From a candidate division SR1 bacterium (GTDB taxonomy: Bacteria; Patescibacteriota; Gracilibacteria; Absconditabacterales; Absconditicoccaceae): DNA of 30,102 nucleotides. The position numbers and the translations under genes are program-made. The DNA is taken from positions 1 through 30,102 of the forward strand of contig PDOX01000010.1 of assembly GCA_002746475.1 (NCBI GenBank). Direction: 5' to 3'. The notes under the pieces were generated by a model. The model was not told the origin of the DNA. It was given only the letters and a program-made list of their open reading frames with translations, and searched no databases. Of the stretch, positions 1 to 7,733 are shown one piece after another. Within the stretch, counting starts at the first letter, position 1. Each line of letters begins with the position of its first letter.

Positions 1-189
1 GTGAGAAATAATTATGATGAAACAGTAGGTTCAAATTGGGCAAAATACTATAAGGAATATATTGGAAGTCGTATACAAGCGACAACACAGACAGATAATT
101 TGAGAGCAAATATAGCAGAGACGATCTATGATTTATACAAGATGAACCATTATAATTGGGAAGATATTGGTTTTGTTATTGTGGATTAA
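1..189 (+). CDS. 3' end of an unrecognised gene (5' truncated by window edge)
   Basis: An open frame enters at base 1 and ends at TAA 187-189, leaving 62 visible residues rich in Tyr, Asn and Trp. The GTG at base 1 may be an internal codon, because nothing upstream is visible. I see no motif that names a family. A strong A/T-flanked hairpin follows at 234-278, so this is probably the last gene of its unit. Function unknown. Confidence 0.5.
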   Translation: MRNNYDETVGSNWAKYYKEYIGSRIQATTQTDNLRANIAETIYDLYKMNHYNWEDIGFVIVD

Positions 190-233
190 ATTATCTCATT
201 ATCATTATTATGATCATCATAGATAAAAAAACT

Positions 234-278
234 AAAAAAAATGAACTTGTATACAAAAAACATACAAGTTCATTTTTT
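234..278 (+). terminator. bidirectional intrinsic terminator
   Basis: Perfect 12-bp inverted repeat: ATGAACTTGTAT at 241-252 and ATACAAGTTCAT at 262-273, with a 9-nt loop. It is preceded by A7 and followed by T5, so it can act on both strands. It separates the upstream gene from the ribosomal block. Confidence 0.85.
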
Positions 279-304
279 ATTACATCAAAATGTTGTTTTT
301 TCTC

Positions 305-332
305 TTGATTTTTAAGTCCGTTTCCTTATACA
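305..332 (+). promoter_or_regulatory. putative sigma70-type promoter of the rpsL block
   Basis: TTGATT at 305-310, a 16-bp spacer and TATACA at 327-332 lie about 55 bp upstream of the rpsL start and just after the terminator at 234-278. This is where the promoter of the ribosomal block is expected. The match is by eye only. Confidence 0.45.
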
Positions 333-386
333 ATAAAGCACACGTCTTTTTGTGTGTATTGTTTTAAAGTTAATAAAATAGCGTTT

Positions 387-794
387 ATGCCTACAATTAA
401 TCAATTAGTTAAGAATGGAAGAAAGCAAAAAAAGACAAAATCTAAGTCTCCTGTTTTGCTTTATGGAGTAAATAAATTAAAAAACAATAAAAAGGTTTTT
501 AATCCAGCACCGTTCAAAAGAGGGGTATGTCTGAAAGTATCTGTAATGGGTCCTAAAAAACCAAACTCAGCACAGAGAAAATTTGCAAAAGTTAGATTGT
601 CTAATGGAGCAGAAGTATTGGCATATATTCCAGGAGAGTCTCATACACTCCAAGAGCATAGTGTGGTATTAGTAAGAGGTGGAAGAGTAAAAGATCTTCC
701 GTGAGTAAAATATCATATCGTGAGAGGGAAATATGATGCGAATCCAGTGGCTGATAGAAAACAATCAAGATCATTGTATGGTGCTAAAAAATAA
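387..794 (+). CDS. rpsL: 30S ribosomal protein S12
   Basis: 135 aa, a normal length for S12, the decoding-centre protein of the small subunit. It starts [12 protein letters not shown] and contains the conserved [18 protein letters not shown] segment. The reading frame crosses UGA at 702-704, exactly at the Gly of the invariant [12 protein letters not shown] loop, then runs to TAA and ends SRSLYGAKK. The family alignment therefore directly assigns UGA as Gly. The ATG at 387 is chosen because the family starts there; the frame stays open further 5' without family support. It heads a block with rpsG 53 bp downstream. The usual fusA/tuf partners do not follow in this window. Confidence 0.98.
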
Positions 795-847
795 TACCAT
801 AAAAAAAATAAGAATAGAAAAATATTTACTATTATCTGTAAGAAAGA

Positions 848-1303
848 ATGGCAAAAAAAGTAATTCAAGATGCAAATTTTAGCGAGAAGATTGATAAATT
901 TATCAATTATCTTATGAAAGATGGAAAAAAATCTGTAGCAAAAAAAATTTATTCAGATACTTTGCATGAGATTAAATCTAATGGACATATGAATCCTACT
1001 GTTGTTGTGCAAACTGCAATAGAAAATGCATCTCCTGCAGTAATGATTAAATCAAAAAGACTTGGAGGATCAGTATACCAAGTACCAGTAGAAGTAAAAC
1101 CAAGAAAAAGACTATTCTACTCTACAAGATGGATCCTTGATGCTGCAAGAAGTAAAAAAGGTAAACCTATGTACAAAAAATTAGCTGAAGAATTACTTGC
1201 TGCATACTCTAATCAGTGAGCTGCGGTTAAGAAAAAAGAAGAAACGCAAAAAATGGCTGATGCAAATAAAGCATTTGCATATATGGCAAAATATATTAAC
1301 TAA
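848..1303 (+). CDS. rpsG: 30S ribosomal protein S7
   Basis: 151 aa, full length for S7, which binds the 3' major domain of 16S rRNA and organises the small-subunit head. Conserved segments include GGSVYQVPVEVKPRKR and the C-terminal KKKEETQKMADANKAFA. UGA at 1217-1219 sits where S7 normally has Gly before the AVKKK segment; reading it as a stop would remove the last 28 residues. It follows rpsL in the standard str-operon order. No strong Shine-Dalgarno is visible (AAGAAAGA just before the ATG). Confidence 0.98.
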
Positions 1304-1357
1304 AATATGTAGAATAATAGAATTAGAAATTTTAAATTGTGTTAACCTCTGTGTATA

Positions 1358-1627
1358 ATGTGAGATACTAACGGAAGAAAAATAAAGAGAAAGCTTGTAA
1401 AAATTCAATGGAAGAGAAAAGCTACAAATCAGAAATTACAAAAAGCGATTGACTGGTATATGCTTATCTTGAAAAAACAAGCAAAACAATGAGAGACTAA
1501 TTGGGTAAAAGATGCCAAACAAAAAGCACTTGCGAGAATAAAAAGATATGGAATCGCTGATTATCAGATAAAAGAAGTCTTTGAAAGAAGAGGAATGTTA
1601 GATTTATTATCTAAAGAAGTAAAATAA
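1358..1627 (+). CDS. small basic protein of unknown function in the ribosomal block
   Basis: 89 aa, readable only with UGA as Gly: the second codon is UGA (ATG-TGA) and another UGA occurs in KQAKQGETNW. It is Lys/Arg-rich and looks helical, with a C-terminal segment ERRGMLDLLSKEVK. It lies between rpsG and rplS on the same strand, with 54 bp before it and 1 bp after it. The charge and context suggest an RNA- or ribosome-associated protein, but I recognise no family. A lineage-specific ribosomal protein or a diverged known one are both possible. Confidence 0.7.
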
Positions 1628-1628
1628 T

Positions 1629-1772
1629 ATGTGAAGATTAAAAACTAATGCTAAGAAAAAGCTAAGAAAAGCTCTTTCAAGAGTAGAAAAGGTAGTAATT
1701 ATGGATACTAGAAAAATGCTTGAACAGCAAAAAAAATGGAAAGCGAAAGTTGTAAATAGTAGACAAAAATAA
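1629..1772 (+). CDS. very small basic protein of unknown function in the ribosomal block
   Basis: 47 aa starting ATG-TGA (Met-Gly), very rich in Lys/Arg (AKKKLRKALSRVEK), one base after the stop of the previous gene and 31 bp before rplS. Standard-code gene finding would miss it because the second codon is UGA. Tight packing within a ribosomal transcript argues that it is real and translationally coupled. No family is recognised; it is vaguely reminiscent of small basic ribosomal proteins, without a convincing motif. Confidence 0.6.
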
Positions 1773-1803
1773 TTTTTTTTAGATATTTCTAAAAGTTAGC
1801 ACA

Positions 1804-2259
1804 ATGGATTATAAAAGATTACAAGATCTCTACAATAAAAATGAAGCACAAATATTGCAAGTAAAACCAGGTATGCAATTGGAAATTCATGAACAAGTAG
1901 GAGATGGAGATAATAAAAGAATATGGAAATTTAAATGTTTGGTATTGAAAGTAAAAAAACCAAACCATCCAGATGGGTCTTTCACTGTAAGAGGAAATGT
2001 TGCACGTATGACAATTGAAAAAATTTATCCTCTTTCATTTGATAAGTTTGAAAAAGTTATTTTGTTAGATAACTTTAAAACAAGAAGATCTAAATTATAT
2101 TATCTAAGAGATAAAGTTGGTAAAGGAGCAAGAATGAAAAGTATCATCTCTGCTGAAGAAAGAAATACTAATCTCATGGATAAGGTAAAAAAAATGGTTG
2201 ATACTTCAAAAAAAGTTGAAACTGCAGAATCTAAAGAAGTAGCTGAAGCTACTGAATAA
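1804..2259 (+). CDS. rplS: 50S ribosomal protein L19
   Basis: 151 aa. The core carries the L19 hallmarks: FTVRGNVARMTIEKIYPL followed by RRSKLYYLRDKVGKGARMK. L19 sits at the interface of the 30S and 50S subunits. It is longer than the usual 110-120 aa because of an acidic/Lys tail (about residues 118-151, SAEERNTN through EVAEATE) that is probably disordered. There is no UGA codon. It is followed 23 bp later by rplY, which also ends in an acidic extension. Confidence 0.95.
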   Translation: MDYKRLQDLYNKNEAQILQVKPGMQLEIHEQVGDGDNKRIWKFKCLVLKVKKPNHPDGSFTVRGNVARMTIEKIYPLSFDKFEKVILLDNFKTRRSKLYYLRDKVGKGARMKSIISAEERNTNLMDKVKKMVDTSKKVETAESKEVAEATE

Positions 2260-2282
2260 TTATTTTATAATATGGAAGTATA

Positions 2283-2912
2283 ATGAAATTAAAAGTACAA
2301 AACCGTGATGTGCTAGGGAAAAAAGTAAAGAAATTAAGAAAAGAAGGATTGATTCCTCTCGTAGTATATGGTAAAAGTATAGAGGCACCATTGCATCTCA
2401 CATGTGATAGAGTAGAGTTTATAAAACTTTATAAGAAAGTTGGAGTATCTACCCCTATTACCTTAGAAGGAGATGGTATTGAACAAATGGTATTGATCAA
2501 CGATATGCAATTAGATCCTGTTTCTGATATCCTTTTGCATGTAGACTTTATTGCTATTAAAAAAGGTGAAAAAGTATCTACAGAGGTAAATATTGTTTTA
2601 ACAGGGGAAGCTCCTATTGAAAAAAATGGTGAATATCAAATTCAATTATTGAAAGATACTATTGAAGTTGAAGCTATCCCATCAAAATTACCGAAAGAAA
2701 TTACTGTTGATATTTCCAATATCGATGATGCAGCTAGTACTATTCATCTTAGTGATATTAAAATGCCGACAGGAGTAGAATTAATAAGTGATGCTGATCA
2801 AGCATTGATAACTGTTTCAAAATTATGAGGAAGTGGAGACGAGTCTGAAGAAGATGTTAATCCAGCAGGAGAAGAACAAACAGAAGAATCAAAAGAAGAA
2901 GCTGCTGAATAA
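2283..2912 (+). CDS. rplY: 50S ribosomal protein L25 (Ctc/TL5 form)
   Basis: 209 aa with two parts: an N-terminal 5S-rRNA-binding L25 domain (about 1-90; GKKVKKLRKEGLIPLVVYG, then LQLDPV-like and HVDFIAIKKGEKV) and a C-terminal TL5/CTC beta domain (about 95-180; NIVLTGEAP, VEAIPSKLPKEITVDIS). The frame crosses UGA at 2826-2828 and continues into a 27-residue acidic tail rich in Glu before TAA. The tail is visible only with UGA as Gly. The L25 family binds 5S rRNA in the central protuberance. Confidence 0.93.
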
Positions 2913-2942
2913 AAAATTTAATTTAATTAATGTGAAATAATC

Positions 2943-3131
2943 ATGGCAAGAGTATGTGATTTAACAGGAAAAAGAACAAGAACCTGAAATAATAGTTCTC
3001 ATAGTAATAGAAAGACAAAGAGAAAATATAAACCAAATCTTATTTATAAGTGGTTACCATTAGAAGATGGATCAAAAGTAAGAGTTAAGATTTGTCCAAG
3101 AGTATATAAAAAAACTCGTGGTTTAATCTAA
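2943..3131 (+). CDS. rpmB: 50S ribosomal protein L28
   Basis: 62 aa. It starts MARVCDLTGKRTRTGNN, the L28 signature in which the Gly of GNN is UGA, followed by SHSNRKTKRKYKPNL. Standard-code ORF calling misses it completely because UGA is codon 15. It carries a Cys at position 5 only, so it is not the zinc-ribbon form. It is the last protein gene of the block, before tRNA-Lys. Confidence 0.95.
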
Positions 3132-3193
3132 TTATCTATTGAAATTTTGAGCTGATTCATTAAGATATGGACCGTTGGAAGAAACGGTCTTGG

Positions 3194-3266
3194 GGGATAA
3201 TAGCTCAGTCGGTAGAGCAACAGCCTTTTAAGCTGGTGGTCCTGGGTTCGAATCCCAGTTATCCCA
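3194..3266 (+). tRNA. tRNA-Lys(UUU)
   Basis: A 73-nt cloverleaf: acceptor GGGATAA/TTATCCC with discriminator A, D-stem GCTC/GAGC, anticodon loop CTTTTAA (anticodon UUU), variable loop TGGTC, and T arm CTGGG-TTCGAAT-CCCAG. The top pair of the anticodon stem (A-G) is mismatched. CCA is not encoded, so it must be added by a nucleotidyltransferase. A small stem-loop (3170-3189, GACCGTT/AACGGTC) lies directly upstream and may be a processing structure. Confidence 0.95.
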
Positions 3267-3300
3267 TAGTTATATTCTTGAGTATATTACATATTAAAGT

Positions 3301-3332
3301 GCTTTCTTTCTCTCTAGAAGAAAGCATTTTTT
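3301..3332 (+). terminator. intrinsic terminator after tRNA-Lys
   Basis: 8-bp stem GCTTTCTT (3301-3308) / AAGAAAGC (3318-3325), 9-nt loop, then a T6 tract at 3327-3332. It closes the ribosomal/tRNA transcript before the M16 peptidase gene. Confidence 0.8.
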
Positions 3333-3378
3333 GTTATATTTTGTTTCATTACTTTTATCATCATATTATTTATTACTC

Positions 3379-4602
3379 ATGCATCATACTCTAAAAAAAA
3401 TTAACAATATTGACTGTCTGTTTGTCCCTATGGAAAGCAGTAATTCTACGACCATACAGATTTTGGTAAAGGCAGGAAGTGTCTATGAGAACAGAAAAAA
3501 TAACGGGATTAGTCATTTTCTGGAACATATGTTTTTCAAAGGGAGTAAGCGTTACCCTACTGCAAAGATTCAGTCACAGAACATTGAAAATTTTGGTGGA
3601 GAAGTGAATGCGTTTACCAGTAATGAATATGCTGGCTATTATATCAAATCTGCTCCTGAATTTACGCTCAAAGGGCTAGATATTTTGGCGGATATGATTG
3701 TCAATCCTTTGTTTCCTGAGGAGGAAATGGAGAAAGAAAAAGGCGTAGTGATCCAAGAAATCAGAATGTATGAGGATAATCCTGCTAGATTGGTCATGGA
3801 TTTGTCAGATTTTGCGTTCATCGGTGATAATAACTATGGAAGACCAATCCTGTGAAGAGAAGAAAATGTACAGGCAATCACGCAAGCGGATTTGTTCGCA
3901 CACAAAGAAAGCTTGTATACCAAAGATAATATGGTCATTGTCATCTCTGGGAAACTTGATCAGCAAGCGGAACTAGAAGAGCAAATTTGAACATTATTCG
4001 CAGATCTACCTGAAAAACACACGGGAAGCAAAACTCCCCTGGCATGGACATTTCCAAAAATACAGGAAGACTGCTACAAAAAAGGGACCGAGCAAAATCA
4101 TCTGGTGATCTCTGCAATGGGATTTGATGGAAATGATGAGAATAGATTTCCTGCAAAAACTTTGATGTATATCTTGGGGGGAAACATGTCATCAAGATTG
4201 TTTCAAGAGATCAGAGAAAAAGAGGGACTTTGCTACTATATTCATGCTGGGTATGGACAGAGTCTGGACTATGGGAAATTCACTATTAGAGCAGGAATCC
4301 AAAAAGATAAATTTGATTTTGGGAAAGAAAAAATCTATGCAGAACTTGCAAAAGCCAGCAAAGGCGATATAACAGCAAGCGAATTGAAAAATATCAAATG
4401 ATATATCAAGGGAAGTCTCCAAATGGGGATGGAAACTTCTGATGAAGTCGGATATTTCTTAGGACTACAACATCTGATCTATGGAAAAATAGAAAGCATT
4501 GCCGATATGCTTGCATCCTATGAAGCTGTGAGTTTAGATCAGGTAAATGTCGTGGCAGAAAAACTTGATGCGAAAAATTTATTTGGGTATTGGATTGAGT
4601 AA
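3379..4602 (+). CDS. M16-family zinc metallopeptidase (processing-peptidase-like)
   Basis: 407 aa, typical of single-chain bacterial M16B peptidases. The inverted zinc motif HFLEH is at residues 46-50, with the third ligand expected at Glu127 in VVIQEI. FGGEVNAFTSNEY (72-84) and the C-terminal-half motif GGNMSSRLFQEIREKEGLCY are also typical. Three UGA codons are read as Gly (PILGREEN, EEQIGTLF, NIKGYIKG), all in plausible positions. No signal peptide is evident, so it is probably cytoplasmic or exported by an unusual route. The start at MHHTLKK is preferred over an upstream in-frame hydrophobic stretch that overlaps the terminator. The substrate is unknown. Confidence 0.92.
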
Positions 4603-4912
4603 TAAAACCCTGCTTTAACCTTGAGAAAATAATTTCATCTATCCTCTTGAGTCAGATAAAACATACTACATCAACAACAACTATACAAATTTTATAAGAT
4701 TTATCTAGTTAAGTGGAAGAATTATATTAAATTTATCTAGTTCTGGGGAAAAATTAATTTCTAAAAATACAAAATCAAGTAAAATAGTAATTTACTTAAA
4801 TATGTGTTTTAGTAAAATAGTGTTAGACTTATTGATTATATCAATGAACAACACTACTCTCGTGAAAGGAAATTATTTGGGTACTGGGTTGGGTAGAGCT
4901 TTTTTTATAATA
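4603..4912. other. AT-rich intergenic stretch with a possible relic of an M16 gene end
   Basis: I find no intact gene here, even with UGA as Gly. At 4873-4896 the sequence reads LFGYWVG-stop, closely matching the C-terminus LFGYWIE-stop of the M16 gene that ends at 4602. The surrounding nucleotides (4868-4896 against about 4574-4602) also align with few changes. The frame is closed by TAA at 4813-4815, so only a short vestige remains. It may be the remnant of a duplicated peptidase gene or of a recombination event. Confidence 0.4.
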
Positions 4913-4947
4913 AAAAAAGATACTTCCGAAAACAGAAGTATCCTTTT
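4913..4947. terminator. bidirectional intrinsic terminator
   Basis: Stem GATACTTC (4919-4926) / GAAGTATC (4935-4942), 8-nt loop, with an A-run on the left and a T-rich run on the right. It sits about 40 bp beyond the stop of the minus-strand lipoprotein gene and can also stop transcription from the M16 side. Confidence 0.75.
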
Positions 4948-4983
4948 CTTGATGTTTTTAACTTAGTTTCAGTTTTTCTCGTG

Positions 4984-5757
4984 TTATTTATAACGAATAT
5001 TAAATTTAATATAGTTACTTTCGTTATATCTTCCGACTACCTTTATGGTCATCTTTTTAAAATCAATACCTTTTGTAAAAGGAATAGTGATCTTTCTTTG
5101 TGCATACAACGGCTCCTCTTCATTAGTTTCGATAACAGAGGTTCTTTTCCATTCTCCTTGATAAAATCCTTTATAGCGAGCAACGATATAAGAGTTTTGT
5201 CTTCTTATATTGTCTATCAAAATTCTCATTTGAAAATTTTGTCCCTTAGATAATACAAATTCTCGCTCCTCCTTATCATCAAACTCCATATAAAATTCTG
5301 GAGTAATTCTCATCTTGTAAAGGGATGAATCAATTTTAATTTTTACTTTCTTCTCAATCCATTTTTCGGATCCATCGGAAAATTTAAATTTTAAAATTGT
5401 CCTAATATCTTTATGAGAACTTTTTTCATACTCTTCTACATAAAAAGTATAGTAGACTTCATTGTTTTTTTTATCAAAGATTTGGTACTCCTCACCAAGA
5501 ATAACCAATTTTTCTGGTTTACCATTATGTGAAGAATACATTTCAAAATATTCCCCTTTTTCTAATCCTATAATTTTGTATTTTACTGATACATAACCAT
5601 CAGGATTTTCATATTCATCCAATACAATAGTATCAGACGACACATCACTTTCTATTGTTACTCTCTGTGCAATAGAATTTATTTCTAATATTTCTTTTTC
5701 ACAAGAAGCGAAAAATACTAAAATTAGAATACTACTTATTAATTTTATTTTCTTCAT
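4984..5757 (-). CDS. lipoprotein of unknown function
   Basis: 257 aa. The N-terminus MKKIKLISSILILVFFASC is a lipoprotein signal with the lipobox Cys at 19, followed by EKE, so the mature protein should be lipid-anchored outside the membrane. The rest is beta-rich and highly charged without a recognised domain; it could hold two Ig-like or beta-sandwich modules. It contains no UGA codon: all of its glycines use GGN, unlike most long genes here. The FASCEKE style of lipobox is common in Bacteroidetes, so acquisition by transfer is conceivable, but the evidence is weak. It is a single gene with its own terminator. Confidence 0.85.
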   Translation of the reverse strand: MKKIKLISSILILVFFASCEKEILEINSIAQRVTIESDVSSDTIVLDEYENPDGYVSVKYKIIGLEKGEYFEMYSSHNGKPEKLVILGEEYQIFDKKNNEVYYTFYVEEYEKSSHKDIRTILKFKFSDGSEKWIEKKVKIKIDSSLYKMRITPEFYMEFDDKEEREFVLSKGQNFQMRILIDNIRRQNSYIVARYKGFYQGEWKRTSVIETNEEEPLYAQRKITIPFTKGIDFKKMTIKVVGRYNESNYIKFNIRYK

Positions 5758-5824
5758 ACCAATTAAATTTTAATTATTATACTTATTTTTTTAGTGGAAA
5801 CTGAAACTGTTAAATAACATCATT

Positions 5825-5965
5825 GTTAGAAATTCTAACGAGTTGTTTATAATCAATATATATATATATAATGTCAAGTCTTTTTTGTTTTTTATATACT
5901 TTTTTTCATATTTTCTGTCTTGATTTTGAGGATAAAATTCCTATACTGTATCTGTTTTGAGGATA
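5825..5965. promoter_or_regulatory. intergenic control region with palindrome and direct repeats
   Basis: Between the divergent lipoprotein (start 5757) and the InsA-like gene (start 6020) lie: a perfect 15-bp palindrome GTTAGAA-A-TTCTAAC at 5825-5839; a TA-dinucleotide run around 5857-5870; and two direct repeats of TTTTGAGGATA at 5924-5934 and 5955-5965, spaced 31 bp start to start (about three helical turns). They look like operator sites. The cognate regulator is unknown. Confidence 0.4.
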
Positions 5966-6019
5966 TAGTATTTTTTTATATATTTTTTATCTATCTTTTT
6001 AATTACTAATATAACACAG

Positions 6020-6298
6020 ATGACAACCTGTATTTTTTGTGAAGAATGAACGGTGGTGAAAAATGGACAGTTGAGTTCCTGAGGACAGAGATATAAATGC
6101 AAATCATGTGATAAACAATTTCATAGTTGAGGAACGAGAAAAAGCTATGATCCTAGTTTCAAAGAAACAGTCGTCCAAGATTATCTCCATGACAAAACTT
6201 CTGCAAGGAAAGTTGCAAGCAAATATCATATCTCCACCTCTACCCTCCTGCAGTGGAGCAAGCAACACAAGACATGTTGTGAAAAGTGTAAATTATAA
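6020..6298 (+). CDS. InsA-like zinc-ribbon/helix-turn-helix protein, stand-alone
   Basis: 92 aa with three UGA codons. An N-terminal zinc ribbon (Cys4, Cys7, then GQRYKCKSCDKQF with Cys27 and Cys30) is followed by a basic HTH-like segment SARKVASKYHISTSTLLQW and a Cys-rich tip CCEKCKL. The architecture and the QRYKC..C signature match the N-terminal protein InsA of IS1 and the zinc ribbons of related transposases. No InsB/DDE partner follows: the next gene, 31 bp downstream, is znuA. It is either an insertion-sequence remnant or a domesticated DNA-binding protein; its position beside a zinc-uptake operon makes a regulatory role conceivable, but that is inference. Confidence 0.7.
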
Positions 6299-6329
6299 TA
6301 TAGATATTTTAACTTTGTAATATACCCAA

Positions 6330-7733
6330 ATGAAAAAACTTAAAAAATTATTACTCGCAGTATTTGTTATTTTTGGAATTGCTGGACTGAGTGGATGTAC
6401 ACTCACCCAAGAGCAAGCCCACAATGTAAAAGAAAAAGAACAACAAGTTTTGATCACAAGCATCCCTCCGATTGCAGACATTGCTGAACATATCGCTGGG
6501 GAGCGTTTTGAAATATATAGTATTGTGAAGGAAAATAGCAGTCCAGAAGAATATGAAATCAGCACCAAAGACCTCAAAAAAATTGCTGGTGCAAAGGCGT
6601 ATCTTGTCAATGGGACTTTTGCTTTTGAAAAGCAGTATTTGGAAAATATCAAAACAATGAATCCTGATCTTGATATCGTAGAAATCAGCAAAAATATCAT
6701 ATTATTATTGATGGATGATGATGAAAAGCATCATTATACGCTCAATGCTTTTTGAGTAGAACCCTTTTGGCACCTTGAAGTGGAAGACTGAAAACTTTAT
6801 TATACTAATCCTGAAGGAAGACAAGATCCATTAGCGATCAGTATTACTCAAAGTTGAGAAAATCTAAGAGTTGATTGACCTACGGCAAAAGTCGTCTTTA
6901 CGGCAAAAAAATGTGTAGATGAGAGCAAATGAGATACGCATGACTATACTGTTCAAGTTGATTTTCCTTGAATCCAAGTTTTTGGATGTGGAGATAAAAT
7001 AACGGATGAAGACACCTATGAACATAAAATTTCGTCATTCTGAACGAAGTGAAGAATCCAGTCTACTGCTTCAGCTTCAAAGAAAATAGATTCTTCGGCT
7101 ATTGCCTCTGAATGACACTCCCATGGAGCGTTTGATCCGCATTATTGGGTTTCTAAAAAAAATATTCAAATTATCGCTCAAAATATTGCTGATTACCTTA
7201 CTTCAATAGATCGTATCAATGAAGTATACTATACTAATAACTTAAAAGCATTCTTGGAAGAGCTTAATAATATTAGAGAAGGACAAAAAGTTTCGTCATT
7301 CTGAACGGAGTGAAGAATCCAATCCACAGAATCAAAGGAAATAGATTCTTCGGCTATCGCCTCTGAATGACATAGACATCAGCATCTCTATATCTATCAC
7401 CCTTCGATTAGATATTTTGCTGAGGAAATGGGACTGGATGTCATAGCGTTCCAACAGCATGGGAAAGCGACAACGAGTGCAATGATTGAAAAAGTGTTAG
7501 AGCATTTTGATACTGACTATGATGTCGTGCTTGTAGATCCGCAAACTCCTCAAATTTTTATTGAATATTTGACTCAGCAAGGGATTACTACTCAAGTTTT
7601 TAATCCAATTAAAAAAGATCTTTTAACGAATCTTTCCTCTTTATATGCCTTGGTTTCACAAAATGCACACACACAAGACCACATACAAAAACACCATGAA
7701 CACGATGAGACAGCACATCATCACAGCGAATAA
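6330..7733 (+). CDS. znuA: zinc/manganese ABC transporter substrate-binding lipoprotein with embedded extra domain and in-frame repeats
   Basis: 467 aa, well above the roughly 300 aa usual for ZnuA/TroA (cluster A-I) proteins. Lipoprotein signal with LSGC (Cys23). The N-lobe is about 35-130 (VLITSIPPIADIAEHIAGE). The C-lobe contains the metal-site DPHYWVS (about 269-275), a second lobe with YHPSIRYFAEEMGL, and a His-rich tail. Between the lobes, at about 142-225, sits a domain starting EPFWHLEV and ending FGCGDK that resembles the secreted COG3650-type fold. Two copies of a palindromic repeat are inserted in frame (about 234-263 and 321-347). Twelve UGA codons are read as Gly, half of them in the repeats. 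The gene overlaps znuC by 29 bp. It should capture Zn2+ or Mn2+ and deliver it to ZnuB. Confidence 0.9.
7030..7117 (+). repeat. in-frame palindromic repeat element, copy 1 (within znuA)
   Basis: 88 bp beginning TTTCGTCATTCTGAACG and ending GCCTCTGAATGACA. The two ends form an imperfect inverted repeat (GTCATTC...GAAGAATC against GATTCTTC...GAATGAC). It is shared with copy 2 at 7291-7372 with few substitutions and a 6-bp length difference. It encodes SSFGTKGRIQS...SSAIASEGH without breaking the frame, using three UGA-Gly codons. Confidence 0.85.
7291..7372 (+). repeat. in-frame palindromic repeat element, copy 2 (within znuA)
   Basis: 82 bp with the same borders as copy 1 (TTTCGTCATTCTGAACGGAG ... 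GCCTCTGAATGACA). It again contains three in-frame UGA codons. It interrupts the ZnuA C-lobe between IREGQK and HRHQHLYIYHPS, where the parent protein would be continuous. It is 6 bp shorter than copy 1, a multiple of three. Confidence 0.85.

Noticed and set aside
3170..3189. Hairpin just before tRNA-Lys as a terminator
   Set aside because: A 7-bp stem without a following T-run; more likely a processing structure or chance.
4981..5253. Plus-strand ORF over the lipoprotein region
   Set aside because: It lies antisense to a gene with a clear lipoprotein signal and no family supports it.
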